From positions 1-64,000 of the forward strand of contig JAPPJO010000026.1 in the NCBI GenBank assembly GCA_028820325.1: 64,000 bases of DNA, read 5' to 3'. This document shows positions 38,903-48,443 of the stretch, piece by piece. Origin of the DNA: Gammaproteobacteria bacterium (GTDB lineage Bacteria; Gemmatimonadota; Gemmatimonadetes; Longimicrobiales; Gaopeijiaceae). The position numbers and the translations under genes are program-made. The notes under the pieces are model-generated. The model had not been told where the DNA came from, ran no database searches, and saw only the letters and a list, made by a program, of their open reading frames with translations. Within the stretch, counting starts at the first letter, position 1. Every line of letters begins with the position of its first letter.

Positions 38903-41533
38903 TCAGGTCCCCGGCGCTGCCTCCTCCCCCCGGCTGCGGTAGATGGCACGCGCCTCGTCGAACTGGGCGTACACGTGCGCCTTCTCGGCGTCCGAACGCC
39001 AGCCGGGCCACTCCTCCGCCATCTCCTGCAGCCTGTCGATCCAGCGGAGCGCGTAGTCGGCCGCGCTCCGGCTGCGAATGGGCGCGCCGGCGACCGTAAG
39101 CCACACCGGGTTGGTGAGCGCGAGCGGGTAGGAGGTGTCCAGCGGTGCGCGGTCCTCCCTGTCTCCACGGACGCGCACGTGGATCCAGCCGCTGCGCTCC
39201 ACCTGCACGGTGCGCTCGACATCGAGTGACAACCGGTCGCCCTCGAACGGTATCTCCTCCACGACCTCTCCGTTCATCACGATGACCGCCGTGCGCATGG
39301 GCACGACGCCCCAGGCGCGGACCCGAACCGTCACCTCGCCGCCGGAGGCCATCTCCAGGTCCTCCCCCGGAATGCGTCCGTCGACCGTGACGTCCAGGAG
39401 CGGGCCGCTGGAGACGAAGGAGTTGCCGGCGCGCATGCCCTCGAACCAGCCCTCCATCGACAACTCGCCGTCCGGCGTGCGGATGTAGGTGCGCATCGAG
39501 CCCACCAGCGGGGTCGCGTGCAGGTTGGAGATGGAGTCCTCGCCACCCACCACGTAGGAGCGCAAATCGTTGCTCCAGACCGCGTAGACGGGCGGATAGC
39601 CGTCCTGTGGGGTGGACCACTCGACGCCGTCGGTGGTCTCGAGCGCCGCGTCCACGATGAAGCCCTTGGCGCCTCCCAGGTTTCCCTCGAGCGGGTCGCC
39701 GCTGTAGCCGGAATGCACGTAGGCGGTGGTCGCGCCCTGCGCCTTGGCCTTCCTGAACATGTCGGTGTTGGAGGGATAGAGGCTCTCGATCGCGGTCTGC
39801 TCGTACCCGGTCACATACGGGGAGATGAGGTGGTCGGTCATCCCGAACATGAAGACGTGCCCATAGAAGGGCGGGCGGTACTCCTGGCCCACCACCAGCA
39901 CCATGTCCGGACGGGAGAGCGGGTGGGCGCCGCCGCCGGGCACGAAGAACTGGTGGTCGAGAATTCGGTTGTCCTTGTTGGCGATCTGTTCGGCCACCAC
40001 GTCCTGGTCCTCGGCCTCCGACATCATCATGAGGTTCTCGAGAGTGTTGTGGAGGTTGCCGGCGTAGTTCATGTGCACGTGGGTCGAGCCGGAGTACCAG
40101 CCTTCGTCGCTCAGGTCCGATATTTCGTCGAGTTGGACGGTCATGCCGACTTCTTCGCCGGCGACGATTTCCACGTCGAACTCGCGGGGGGTGTGCTCGA
40201 AGCCGCGGACGACGGTCATTCGGGCGGTGCCGGGGGGCAGTTCGATCTCGAACGTTCCGATGTGATGGAAGATGTGGTCGCGCGCGCGGCTGATCCGCGA
40301 GTAGGCGTCGGGCGGGGTGTAATGCTTGCCGTCGGAAGCGGTGAGGTGGATGCGCGTGCCGACCGGTTCCCCGTCGGTGTCCATCGTGGTCACCGTGAGC
40401 GTGCCCATGGGCTCCTTCCAGCGGCGCTCCGTGATGTTGACCGTGCGCAGCGCGCCGCCGTAGGTCTCGAGCAGCGCAAGCTGGGGAAGCCCGCCCTCGT
40501 TGGTGATGAAGGCGATCCACTCGCCGTCCGGCGACCAGCGCGGGTGGAAGGCATCGTGCTCGAAGAAGGTGAGCTTGTAGGGCTCGCCTCCTGCCGTGGG
40601 CTGGACGTACAGGTTGTTGAACTGGTCGGCGGCGCCGGCCGTGGACGAGTACACGAAGCGGCGCCCGTCGATGGAGACGTCCGGCTGGGTGCGGTAGAGG
40701 GTTTGCTCCTCCAGCACGGCTACGCGGCTGTCGATGCCGTTCGCGCCCGCGGGGATCCGGTAGACGTTGCCGCTCCCCAGGGGTACGTCGCGGTTGGAGA
40801 CGATGAGCAGCTCCTCGCCCGAGGGCAGCCAAGAGGGCGAGATGTGCATGTCCCACGCGCCGAAGTAGAGGCGGCTGCGCCCGAAGGTGTTGTCGTAGGT
40901 GACCGCGATCTCGTCGCCTGCCCACTGCCCGTCGGCGATCTCGCGGATGTAGATGTTGAAGAAGCCGCTGGGAGCGGTGGAGACGTAGGCAAGGCGGGTG
41001 CCGTCGGGCGAAAAGCGCGGGTCGACGTAGATCTCGGCGTCGTCGGTGAGGCGGTGGACCTCCCCGTTGCTCGTGTCCAGCACCTCCAGCTGGATGGGCC
41101 CGCTGCCCGCGTCGGCGGTGTAGACCAGCCAGCGGCCGTCGGGCGACCAGTTCGGGGAGGAGAGGTAGTCGTCCGAGCGCACCAGCTCGGTCGCGGCTCC
41201 GGTCGCGGGGTCGACGCTCCAGATGGATCCGCTCATTCCCACCGCGATGCTCTGGCCGTCGGGCGCCCAGGCGGGATACCACGGGGTGGAGCTGGGGGCG
41301 GGCGGGAAGTAGTAGTTCTGCATGTAGTTGCCGCCGTGCGCCGACGCCGCGTACGGGCGCCCGGAAGCCGGGTCGGGTCGCGCGGGCGGGGCTTCTCCTG
41401 CGGACGATCCGCCGCCGGAGTCGCACGCCGTGGTCACGGCCGCTACGAGGAGAGAGCCGAGAATCACCGTCGCGGCTCTGCTGGGGCGGAGGGATCGGGG
41501 GTGGCGGCGGGCAAGCAGTTGGACCGCGGGCAT
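38903..41533 (-). CDS. TolB-propeller protein with CehA/McbA-type metallohydrolase domain
   Basis: An 876-residue lipoprotein (signal AAVTTACDSGG). About 330 N-terminal residues form a TolB-like propeller, with blades such as SPDGRWLVYTADAGS, SPDGTRLAYVSTA and SPDGEWIAFIT. A linker of about 100 residues follows. Then comes a PHP-like CehA domain with GSTHVHMNYAG, SEAEDQDVVAEQ, and HSGYSG late metal residues. The last ~150 residues are beta-rich. It probably hydrolyses an ester or carbamate in the envelope. It converges on the YtcJ-type gene with a 12-bp gap. Confidence 0.85.
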   Translation of the reverse strand: MPAVQLLARRHPRSLRPSRAATVILGSLLVAAVTTACDSGGGSSAGEAPPARPDPASGRPYAASAHGGNYMQNYYFPPAPSSTPWYPAWAPDGQSIAVGMSGSIWSVDPATGAATELVRSDDYLSSPNWSPDGRWLVYTADAGSGPIQLEVLDTSNGEVHRLTDDAEIYVDPRFSPDGTRLAYVSTAPSGFFNIYIREIADGQWAGDEIAVTYDNTFGRSRLYFGAWDMHISPSWLPSGEELLIVSNRDVPLGSGNVYRIPAGANGIDSRVAVLEEQTLYRTQPDVSIDGRRFVYSSTAGAADQFNNLYVQPTAGGEPYKLTFFEHDAFHPRWSPDGEWIAFITNEGGLPQLALLETYGGALRTVNITERRWKEPMGTLTVTTMDTDGEPVGTRIHLTASDGKHYTPPDAYSRISRARDHIFHHIGTFEIELPPGTARMTVVRGFEHTPREFDVEIVAGEEVGMTVQLDEISDLSDEGWYSGSTHVHMNYAGNLHNTLENLMMMSEAEDQDVVAEQIANKDNRILDHQFFVPGGGAHPLSRPDMVLVVGQEYRPPFYGHVFMFGMTDHLISPYVTGYEQTAIESLYPSNTDMFRKAKAQGATTAYVHSGYSGDPLEGNLGGAKGFIVDAALETTDGVEWSTPQDGYPPVYAVWSNDLRSYVVGGEDSISNLHATPLVGSMRTYIRTPDGELSMEGWFEGMRAGNSFVSSGPLLDVTVDGRIPGEDLEMASGGEVTVRVRAWGVVPMRTAVIVMNGEVVEEIPFEGDRLSLDVERTVQVERSGWIHVRVRGDREDRAPLDTSYPLALTNPVWLTVAGAPIRSRSAADYALRWIDRLQEMAEEWPGWRSDAEKAHVYAQFDEARAIYRSRGEEAAPGT

Positions 41534-41836
41534 CGGGGGTCTCCCTGGCTGTTCGGTGGCGGTGCGAGTCGTGCCGGCCGCCGGCGGGCTGGCGGCCCAT
41601 CGATTCTACGGCAGTCTAGGCCGTGGGCGCGTTCCGGGCTACCGGCCCGGCGTCGGCGGCCCGACCACCGGAGCCCCTCGCGAGCCCGCCACGTCGGCGC
41701 GGCCTTTCCGTCGTCACGGTTGCGGGACCATCTTCCGCCTGCGCACCCGCGGCGTTGCCGGAGGAGCAGCCCGCGTCAGACGGTGTACGGCGCAACGGAG
41801 AAGCGAGCCCTGTCCTCACCAACAAGGTGATCCCCG
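41534..41836. other. 303-bp divergent intergenic region
   Basis: The gap lies between the CehA lipoprotein (minus) and the DUF4105 protein (plus), so it must hold promoters for both. I see no convincing -35/-10 pair, repeat or RNA structure, and open frames across it look like overlap artefacts. Confidence 0.5.
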
Positions 41837-43132
41837 GTGTCGAAACCGAGCGCGATGTGCCGAACGAGCCTGTTCCTGGCGGCCTCGCTGGCGGCATGCG
41901 CGGCCTGGCCGGCCTCGGCTGCAGGGGGCCAGGAGCCGGGCCCGGAGGATCAGGGACTCCCGGCACCGGAACCGGGCTCCGAATTGAGCGTCTCGCTCAT
42001 TACCGTCGGCGCCGGACCCGTGGTCTACGAGATGTTCGGCCACAACGCCATCCGCATCCAGGATCCGGCGCGCGGCCTGGATGTGTCGTACAACTGGGGC
42101 ATGTTCGACATCAGCCAGGAGGGCTTCTTCTGGCGTTTCCTCCTGGGCGACTGGCAGTACTGGATGGCTGGCCTGTCCTCCGAAGGAATGATCGCGCATT
42201 ACGTGGCCTCGGATCGCGGCGTGGTCGAGCAGGAGCTGGACCTGACCCCGGATCAGCGCCTCCGGCTTCTCGGCATGGCCGAGCTCAACGCGCTCCCGGA
42301 AAACGCCTGGTACCGATACCAGTACTTCCTCGACAACTGCTCGACGCGCGTGCGCGACGCCCTGGACATCGTCCTGGGCGGACGCCTGCGCGATCGCTTC
42401 GGCGAGGTCCCGGGCGAGACCTTCCGCTTCCACACCCGACGGCTCACGGCAGGCAATGCGCTGGTCTACGTGTCGCTCGACTTCTTCATGGGCGGGCGCG
42501 GCGATCGTCCCGTCACCGCATGGGACGAGATGTTCATTCCCATGATGATGCGCGACTTCCTGGGTGACACGGACCTGGTCACATCCGAAGCCGTCCTGGA
42601 CGATCCGGCCCGCGTCCCTCCGGCCGAGCCGCCTCCGCGCTTCGTCTGGTTCGCCCTGGTCGGCGTGATGCTCGCCGCATGGCTCGCCGGAGCGGCGGCG
42701 GTGGTCGCTTCTCCGCGGCTGAGCACCGCCGGGCCGACCCTGATGGCCTTCCTCAGGGCGGAGTTCGTGCTGCTCGCCGGCGTATGGTCTCTCGCCGCCG
42801 GCCTGTCCGGGCTGGTGATGATCGTGTCGCACTTCACCGCCCACGAGTTCATGCACTGGAACGAGAACTTCCTCCAGGCGAACCCGCTGTCGCTGGTGCT
42901 GGCGGTTGCGCTCGTCCCGGCGGTCTTCGCCGGCAGGTGGCGCCGGCTGGCGGCCCGAACGGCGCTGCTGGCGGCCGGGGTGTCGGTCCTCGGCCTCGTG
43001 ATGCAGGTTGTTCCCGGGCTCGACCAGGTGAACGGGTATCATCTGGCGGTCGCGGTACCGGCGCACCTGGCGGTTGCGTGGGGCGTGCACGCAGTGGTGC
43101 GCGTCGACACGCAGCGGTCCGCGGCAAGCTGA
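41837..43132 (+). CDS. DUF4105-domain membrane protein
   Basis: A 431-residue exported membrane protein. After a signal peptide comes a DUF4105 domain of papain-like (permuted NlpC/P60-type) fold: YEMFGHNAIRIQD has the His, YNWGMFDI follows, and FLDNCSTRVRD has the nucleophile Cys. The second half has about four membrane helices. GTG 41837 is supported by AAGGTGAT just upstream; ATG 41855 is an alternative. The domain is linked in other bacteria with lipid or peptide hydrolysis, but the substrate is unknown. It is followed by the NCS2 permease. Confidence 0.82.
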   Translation: MSKPSAMCRTSLFLAASLAACAAWPASAAGGQEPGPEDQGLPAPEPGSELSVSLITVGAGPVVYEMFGHNAIRIQDPARGLDVSYNWGMFDISQEGFFWRFLLGDWQYWMAGLSSEGMIAHYVASDRGVVEQELDLTPDQRLRLLGMAELNALPENAWYRYQYFLDNCSTRVRDALDIVLGGRLRDRFGEVPGETFRFHTRRLTAGNALVYVSLDFFMGGRGDRPVTAWDEMFIPMMMRDFLGDTDLVTSEAVLDDPARVPPAEPPPRFVWFALVGVMLAAWLAGAAAVVASPRLSTAGPTLMAFLRAEFVLLAGVWSLAAGLSGLVMIVSHFTAHEFMHWNENFLQANPLSLVLAVALVPAVFAGRWRRLAARTALLAAGVSVLGLVMQVVPGLDQVNGYHLAVAVPAHLAVAWGVHAVVRVDTQRSAAS

Positions 43133-43204
43133 TCCCGCGGCCTGATCCCGCAGCGCCAGGCACACACCGTCGCCAACCGGTACCGACTCGATGGGGGAGC
43201 CCGC

Positions 43205-43234
43205 ATGACACGTCGCAGCGAGGAAGCCCGGTGA
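43205..43234 (+). CDS. Nine-codon mini-ORF overlapping the permease start
   Basis: ATG 43205 has GGGGGAG 5 nt upstream, and codes MTRRSEEAR before TGA 43232-43234. That stop overlaps the permease GTG (43231) as GTGA. The layout suggests a translated leader that couples ribosomes to the permease, or a regulatory peptide. Its being translated is an inference. Confidence 0.35.
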   Translation: MTRRSEEAR

Positions 43235-44997
43235 GCCCGGGTGTCGACCGGCAGGACGTCCGCTACGAACCCGACGAGCGTCCTCCCCTGCCGATCACGG
43301 TCGGGCTGGGCATCCAGTACGCCATCCTCTGCATTGCCAGCGTCATCCTGACGCCCACCGTGATGATCACCGTCGCCGGCATGGGCGACGACTACCTGTC
43401 GTGGGCGGTGTGCGCGGCGCTGGTGATCAGCGGGGTGACGACGGCGATCCAGGCGCGCAAGATCGGGCGCGTCGGCGCGGGCTACATCCTCGTGATGGGG
43501 AGCACGAGCGCGTTCCTCGCGGTGAGCGTGACAGCCCTGCAACAGGGGGGGCCGGGCATGCTCGCGACCCTGATCATCGCGTCCGCCCTGGTTCAGTTCG
43601 TCCTGGCGGCGAGGATGGCGCTGCTCAGGCGCATCTTCACGCCCACGGTGGCCGGCACCGTGCTGCTGCTCATCCCGGTGACCCTCTCGCCCCTCATCGT
43701 CAACAAGCTGGGCGAGGTGCCCCCGGACGTTTCACCTGCCGCGGGCCCGGTCATCGCGGGAGTGACGCTGCTGGTGATGATCCTGGTTCCGCTTCGTTCC
43801 TCCGGGGTGCTGCGCCTGTGGGCTCCGGCCATCGGCATCGTCGCGGGCTGCCTCACCGCCAGGCTGGGGTTCGGCATGTACGACACGTCGTCGGTCGCGG
43901 ACGCCGCCTGGATCGGGCTTCCGCAACTCGCCTATCCCGGGGTCGACCTGAGCTTCCGCCCGGAGTTCTGGGCTCTGCTGCCGTCCTTCATCATGGTGAC
44001 GCTGGTGGGCGCGCTCGACACGCTCGGAGACGCCATCGCGATTCAGCGGGTCTCGTGGCGCAGGCTGCGGGCGATCGACTTTCGCTCCATCCAGGGCGCG
44101 ATCTCGGCCGACGGCGTGGGCAATCTGCTGTCCGGCCTCGCGGGGACGGTTCCGAACACCACCTACGGCATGAGCATCAGCGTCGCGGAACTCACCGGAG
44201 TCGCCGCCCGCCGGATCGGGATCTGCGTCGGCATCGTGTTCGTCTCGCTCGCGTTTCTGCCCAAGTTCATCAACCTGATCATCGCGATCCCGGGGCCGGT
44301 CGTCGCGGCCTACTTCGTCATCATCGTGGCCCTGATCTTCGTCTTCGGGATGAGGATTCTGCTTCAGGAGGGCCTGGACTACCGCAAGGGTCTGGTGGTC
44401 GGCGTCGCGTTCTGGATCGGGCTCGCGTTCCAGTTCGACTGGATCTATCCGGAGTACTTCCAGGGCATCTGGGGCGAACTGCTCGGCAACGGCATGACCG
44501 TCGGCGGCTTCACCGTCATCCTGCTGGCGATGTTCGAGGAGATGGTCGGAGGACGTCGATCGCGCCTGAAGACACGGCTCACGCCCGGTATCTGGTCAGA
44601 GATCGACGACTTCATGGTGACGTTCGCCGCGCGCAAGGGCTGGAACGAGGACATGGAGCGGCGCCTGCGCGCCGTGGGCGAGGAGACCGCGCACATCCTC
44701 ATGCGGGGAGCGGATGACGAGGATGAGGAGACGGACGCATCGGAACGCCGCCTGCTTCTCATCGCCGGAAGCGACGGCGGCGCAGCCGACCTCGAGTTCA
44801 TCGCAACCACCGACGAGACGAACATCGAGGACCAGCTGGTGATGCTCAGCGAGGGGGCCCCGAGCGGCGGGTCGGAGATCCCTCTGAGGCTTCTGCGCCA
44901 CTACGCCTCGGCCATCCGTCACCAGCAGTACCACGACATCGACATCCTGTCGATACGGGTGGAGAGCGCCGCGCAGCCGGGCGGGGGGATCGACTAG
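43231..44997 (+). CDS. NCS2-type nucleobase permease with C-terminal extension
   Basis: A 588-residue membrane protein of the xanthine/uracil permease (NCS2) type, with about 12 hydrophobic segments in the first 440 residues. Landmarks include SVILTPTVMITVAG, a QRVSWRRLRAID loop and the conserved GTVPNTTYGMS motif. GTG 43231 is supported by AGGAAG just upstream. About 150 extra residues follow the membrane part. They look cytosolic and soluble, and resemble a degenerate HATPase (anti-sigma-like) fold, with RLRAVGEETAHILM and RLLRHYASAIRHQ. That identification is an inference. Confidence 0.85.
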   Translation: MSPGVDRQDVRYEPDERPPLPITVGLGIQYAILCIASVILTPTVMITVAGMGDDYLSWAVCAALVISGVTTAIQARKIGRVGAGYILVMGSTSAFLAVSVTALQQGGPGMLATLIIASALVQFVLAARMALLRRIFTPTVAGTVLLLIPVTLSPLIVNKLGEVPPDVSPAAGPVIAGVTLLVMILVPLRSSGVLRLWAPAIGIVAGCLTARLGFGMYDTSSVADAAWIGLPQLAYPGVDLSFRPEFWALLPSFIMVTLVGALDTLGDAIAIQRVSWRRLRAIDFRSIQGAISADGVGNLLSGLAGTVPNTTYGMSISVAELTGVAARRIGICVGIVFVSLAFLPKFINLIIAIPGPVVAAYFVIIVALIFVFGMRILLQEGLDYRKGLVVGVAFWIGLAFQFDWIYPEYFQGIWGELLGNGMTVGGFTVILLAMFEEMVGGRRSRLKTRLTPGIWSEIDDFMVTFAARKGWNEDMERRLRAVGEETAHILMRGADDEDEETDASERRLLLIAGSDGGAADLEFIATTDETNIEDQLVMLSEGAPSGGSEIPLRLLRHYASAIRHQQYHDIDILSIRVESAAQPGGGID

Positions 44998-45007
44998 GTG
45001 ACGGATC

Positions 45008-45838
45008 TCAGCCGGTAGCCGCCTTCCGCACAGGCTTCGCCGCGTCCCCCTCGCCTTCCGCGCCGCCCTCTCCCGCGATGCTCGCCTTCAGCGCCGCCAT
45101 CAGGTCGATGATCTGGGCCTGCGGCTCGGCCGAGGGCGCCACGGTGATCTGTTCGCCGTCGATCTTCTGCTGGATCAGCTCGAGCTGGCGCTCGCGCACT
45201 TCGTCCTTGTAGTCGTCGGGCTGGAATTCCTCCGCGGTCCGCTGCTCGATCATCTGGACCGCCAGGTCGAGTTCCGCGCGGTTGATCTCGCCCTCCTCGA
45301 CCGGGACTTCGTCCCAGGACCGGACCTCGGTCTGGTAGCGCAACTGTTCGAGCATCAGCCCGTCCCTGTACGGGCGCACCATCACCAGGTACTGCTTGCC
45401 GCGGGTGGCGAAGCGCGCGACCGCAACGCGTCCCGTCTGCTCTAGCGCGGCGGCCAGCAGGCGATAGGCGCGGGCGCCGCCCCGGTCCGGTCCCAGGTAA
45501 TAGGCCCGGTCGAAGTACACCCGCTCGACCTGCTCGGCGGGAACGAACTCGGCGATCTCGATGGCGTCGGTCTTGGGCTGTTCCAGCACCTTGAGTTCAT
45601 CGGGCTCGAAGACGACGAACTGGTTCTTCGCGAACTGGTATCCCTTGACCATGTCGTCCTTGGGCACGACTTGGTTGTTGTCGGGGTTGAAGTACTGCTG
45701 ACGCACCCGGACGCCGGTCTTGCGGTCGATCCAGTTGAAGCTGACGCGCGCGCCCGACTTGCTGGTCGCGAACAGCTTGACCGGGATCGTGACGAGACCG
45801 AAGGAGATGCTGGAGGTTCCGATCGCTCGTGCGGCCAT
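45008..45838 (-). CDS. ku: Ku-family DNA end-binding protein
   Basis: A 276-residue bacterial Ku homologue that forms a ring on DNA double-strand ends and recruits LigD. The N-terminal core (TSSISFGLVTIPVKLF, RYQTEVRSWDEVP) is intact. The C-terminal tail is short, acidic then basic, and likely contacts LigD. ATG 45838 begins MAARAIG. It is divergent from ligD with a 79-bp shared gap, so the two can be co-regulated. Confidence 0.95.
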   Translation of the reverse strand: MAARAIGTSSISFGLVTIPVKLFATSKSGARVSFNWIDRKTGVRVRQQYFNPDNNQVVPKDDMVKGYQFAKNQFVVFEPDELKVLEQPKTDAIEIAEFVPAEQVERVYFDRAYYLGPDRGGARAYRLLAAALEQTGRVAVARFATRGKQYLVMVRPYRDGLMLEQLRYQTEVRSWDEVPVEEGEINRAELDLAVQMIEQRTAEEFQPDDYKDEVRERQLELIQQKIDGEQITVAPSAEPQAQIIDLMAALKASIAGEGGAEGEGDAAKPVRKAATG

Positions 45839-45917
45839 GATGTCCCCGGGGAATCGGTATCCGTAATCGGCGGGGGAGCTTACATGATGGTTGCGAGGGT
45901 CGGCAAAGGGAAGGCCG

Positions 45918-48443
45918 ATGCCTGATCGCGCATCCCGCGACAAGCTCGCCGAGTATCGCGCCAAGCGGCAGGCGTCGCGCACTCCGGAGCCGTTCGGCGG
46001 CGCGGCGCTGGCCGGAAGCCGTCTCTTCGTCGTCCAGCAGCACGATGCCACGCGCCTGCACTGGGACTTCCGGCTGGAGCTGGACGGGGTTCTGCTCTCG
46101 TGGGCCGTTCCCAAGGGGCCGTCGCCCAACCCGCAGGACAAGCGCATGGCCGTCCACGTGGAGGACCATCCCCTGGACTACGCGGAGTTCGAAGGCGTGA
46201 TCCCGGAGGGCAACTACGGGGCCGGCTCGGTCATCCTCTGGGACAAGGGCGTGTGGGTGCCGGTCGAGGATCCGCGCGCGGGGCTCGAGAGCGGCAAGCT
46301 GCTCTTCGATCTGCGCGGCTTCAAGCTGAACGGCCGCTGGACGCTGGTGAAGACGCGCCAGTCCGAGAACTCGTGGCTCCTGATCAAGGAGTCCGATGCC
46401 TGGGTGGACGAGCGCGGCACCGGCGCCTACCCGGTCGAGTCGGTCTATTCGGGGCTCTCGGTGGACGAGGTCGCGCATCCGGAGCGGCGTCAGGCCGCGG
46501 TGGAGGAGCGGGCCCTGGAGCTGGGCGCGCGCGAGCTCCGGGTCGAGTCCCGCACGGTGCGGCCGATGCTCGCGACCTCGCGCGACACCCCGTTCACGCG
46601 CCCCGGGTGGGTCTTCGAGATCAAGTACGACGGCTACCGCATCATCGGCGCCCGCGAAGGCGGCGAGGCGGTGCTCTGGTCGAGGAACGGGAACGATCTC
46701 ACGGCGACTTTCCCGGAGATCGCCCGGGCCGTGCGCGGCCTCCCGTTCGGCCATGTGATCGTCGACGGCGAGGTGGTGGTCCACGACGCCGCCGGGCTGC
46801 CCAGCTTCGGCCGCCTGCAGAAGCGCGGCCGCCTGCAGAACCACGCCGACATCCAGCGCGCCGCGGTCGAGCTCCCCGCGCGCATGTACGTCTTCGACCT
46901 GCTGGCGGTGGGCGGCCTCGATCTGCGCGGCCTGCCGCTGCTGGCGCGCAAGCAGGTGCTGCGCGAGGTGCTGCCTCCCGCGGGGCCGCTCCACTACTGC
47001 GATCACATCGCCGAGACGGGCGAGGTCATGTACGAACACGTCACGCAGATGCGGCTCGAGGGCGTGGTCGCCAAGAAGGCGGACAGCATCTACGTGTCGG
47101 CGCGCTCGGGCTCCTGGATGAAGATCCGGGCGGTGGAGACCGGGGACTTCGTCGTCGTCGGGTGGTCGGAGCCGCGGGACGAGCGACCAGGGCTGAGTTC
47201 GCTGCACCTGGCCCGCTACCAGGGCGACACGCTGGTGCACGCGGGCAGCGTCGGCACGGGATTCACGGCCGACCAGCTCGCCGAGATCCGTGAAATGCTC
47301 CTCGAGATCGAGGTCGACGAGTGTCCGGCTACCGGAGAGGGAGTTTTCATGCCCGGCCGCGTGCAGCGCTGGGTCCGCCCGGAGCTGGTAGCGGAGGTGC
47401 GCTACAAGGAGTGGACCGAGGCGGGTCTGCTGCGTCATCCGTCGTTTGTCCGCTTCCGCGAGGACAAGCGGCCGCGCGAGTGCTTCCTGGAGGACGACGC
47501 GGCATCCCGCGAGGCGCTGGCCGAGCCCCTGCCGGTGCGCGCACCGAGCGTCGCGCGGGATGTGCATTTCACCAACCTGGACAAGGTGTTCTGGCCGGAG
47601 GAGCGCTACACCAAGGGCGATCTCATCGACTACTACCGGGCCATCTCACCCTGGCTGCTCCCGTACCTCGCGGACCGGGCCCTGGTCATGACGCGCTACC
47701 CGGACGGCATCGACGGCAAGTCGTTCTACCAGAAGGACGCGCCCGAATGGGCCCCGGACTGGCTGCGCACCGAGACCGTCTTCTCGGAGAGCTCCGGGCG
47801 CGATCTGAACTACTTCGTCGCCGATTCGCCGGAGGCCATCCTCTACATCGCGAACATGGGCACCATCCCGCTGCACATCTGGCACAGCCGCCTGGAGACG
47901 CCTTCCCGCCCGGACTGGTGCGTGCTGGACCTGGATCCCAAGGAGGCTTCGTTCGCCGATGTCATCCGGGTGGCCCGATGCATCCGCAGGGTGTGCGGGG
48001 AGGCGGGACTGCCCTGCTACGTGAAGACGAGCGGGTCGTCAGGGCTGCATGTCATGATCCCGCTGGGGCGGCGCTGCACCTACGAGCAGTCGCAGCTCTT
48101 CGGCGGGGTGATGAGCCGCGTGATCGCGGTCGAACTGCCCGAGATCGCCACAGTGGAGCGGCGGGTGAGCCGGCGCGAGGGCAAGGTCTACCTGGACTAC
48201 CTGCAGAACGGCCACGGCAAGCTGATCGCGGCTCCCTTCTGCGTGCGACCCAGACCGGGTGCCCCCGTTTCCATGCCCCTGGAGTGGAGCGAGGTGGAGG
48301 ACGGGCTGGCCATCGGGCAACACACCATCCGCACTGCGCCCGCGCGCATGGCTGCGTTGGGAAGGGACCCGCTGGCCGCGGTGCTGGAAGAGGAACCCGA
48401 CCTGGTAGCCGCGCTGGAGCGGTTGATGGGGTGGTTGAGTTAG
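45918..48443 (+). CDS. ligD: Multidomain DNA ligase LigD (PE-Lig-Pol)
   Basis: An 841-residue repair enzyme that trims, fills and seals ends held by Ku. Domain order is 3'-phosphoesterase first (HDATRLHWDFRLELDG and HVEDHPLDYAEFEG), then the ATP ligase with Lys236 in EIKYDGYR, then the polymerase, with Asp671 and Asp673 in DLDPKE. This is the same order as Pseudomonas LigD. ATG 45918 follows AAGGGAAGG. It is divergent from ku; both would make a complete non-homologous end-joining system. Confidence 0.95.
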   Translation: MPDRASRDKLAEYRAKRQASRTPEPFGGAALAGSRLFVVQQHDATRLHWDFRLELDGVLLSWAVPKGPSPNPQDKRMAVHVEDHPLDYAEFEGVIPEGNYGAGSVILWDKGVWVPVEDPRAGLESGKLLFDLRGFKLNGRWTLVKTRQSENSWLLIKESDAWVDERGTGAYPVESVYSGLSVDEVAHPERRQAAVEERALELGARELRVESRTVRPMLATSRDTPFTRPGWVFEIKYDGYRIIGAREGGEAVLWSRNGNDLTATFPEIARAVRGLPFGHVIVDGEVVVHDAAGLPSFGRLQKRGRLQNHADIQRAAVELPARMYVFDLLAVGGLDLRGLPLLARKQVLREVLPPAGPLHYCDHIAETGEVMYEHVTQMRLEGVVAKKADSIYVSARSGSWMKIRAVETGDFVVVGWSEPRDERPGLSSLHLARYQGDTLVHAGSVGTGFTADQLAEIREMLLEIEVDECPATGEGVFMPGRVQRWVRPELVAEVRYKEWTEAGLLRHPSFVRFREDKRPRECFLEDDAASREALAEPLPVRAPSVARDVHFTNLDKVFWPEERYTKGDLIDYYRAISPWLLPYLADRALVMTRYPDGIDGKSFYQKDAPEWAPDWLRTETVFSESSGRDLNYFVADSPEAILYIANMGTIPLHIWHSRLETPSRPDWCVLDLDPKEASFADVIRVARCIRRVCGEAGLPCYVKTSGSSGLHVMIPLGRRCTYEQSQLFGGVMSRVIAVELPEIATVERRVSRREGKVYLDYLQNGHGKLIAAPFCVRPRPGAPVSMPLEWSEVEDGLAIGQHTIRTAPARMAALGRDPLAAVLEEEPDLVAALERLMGWLS

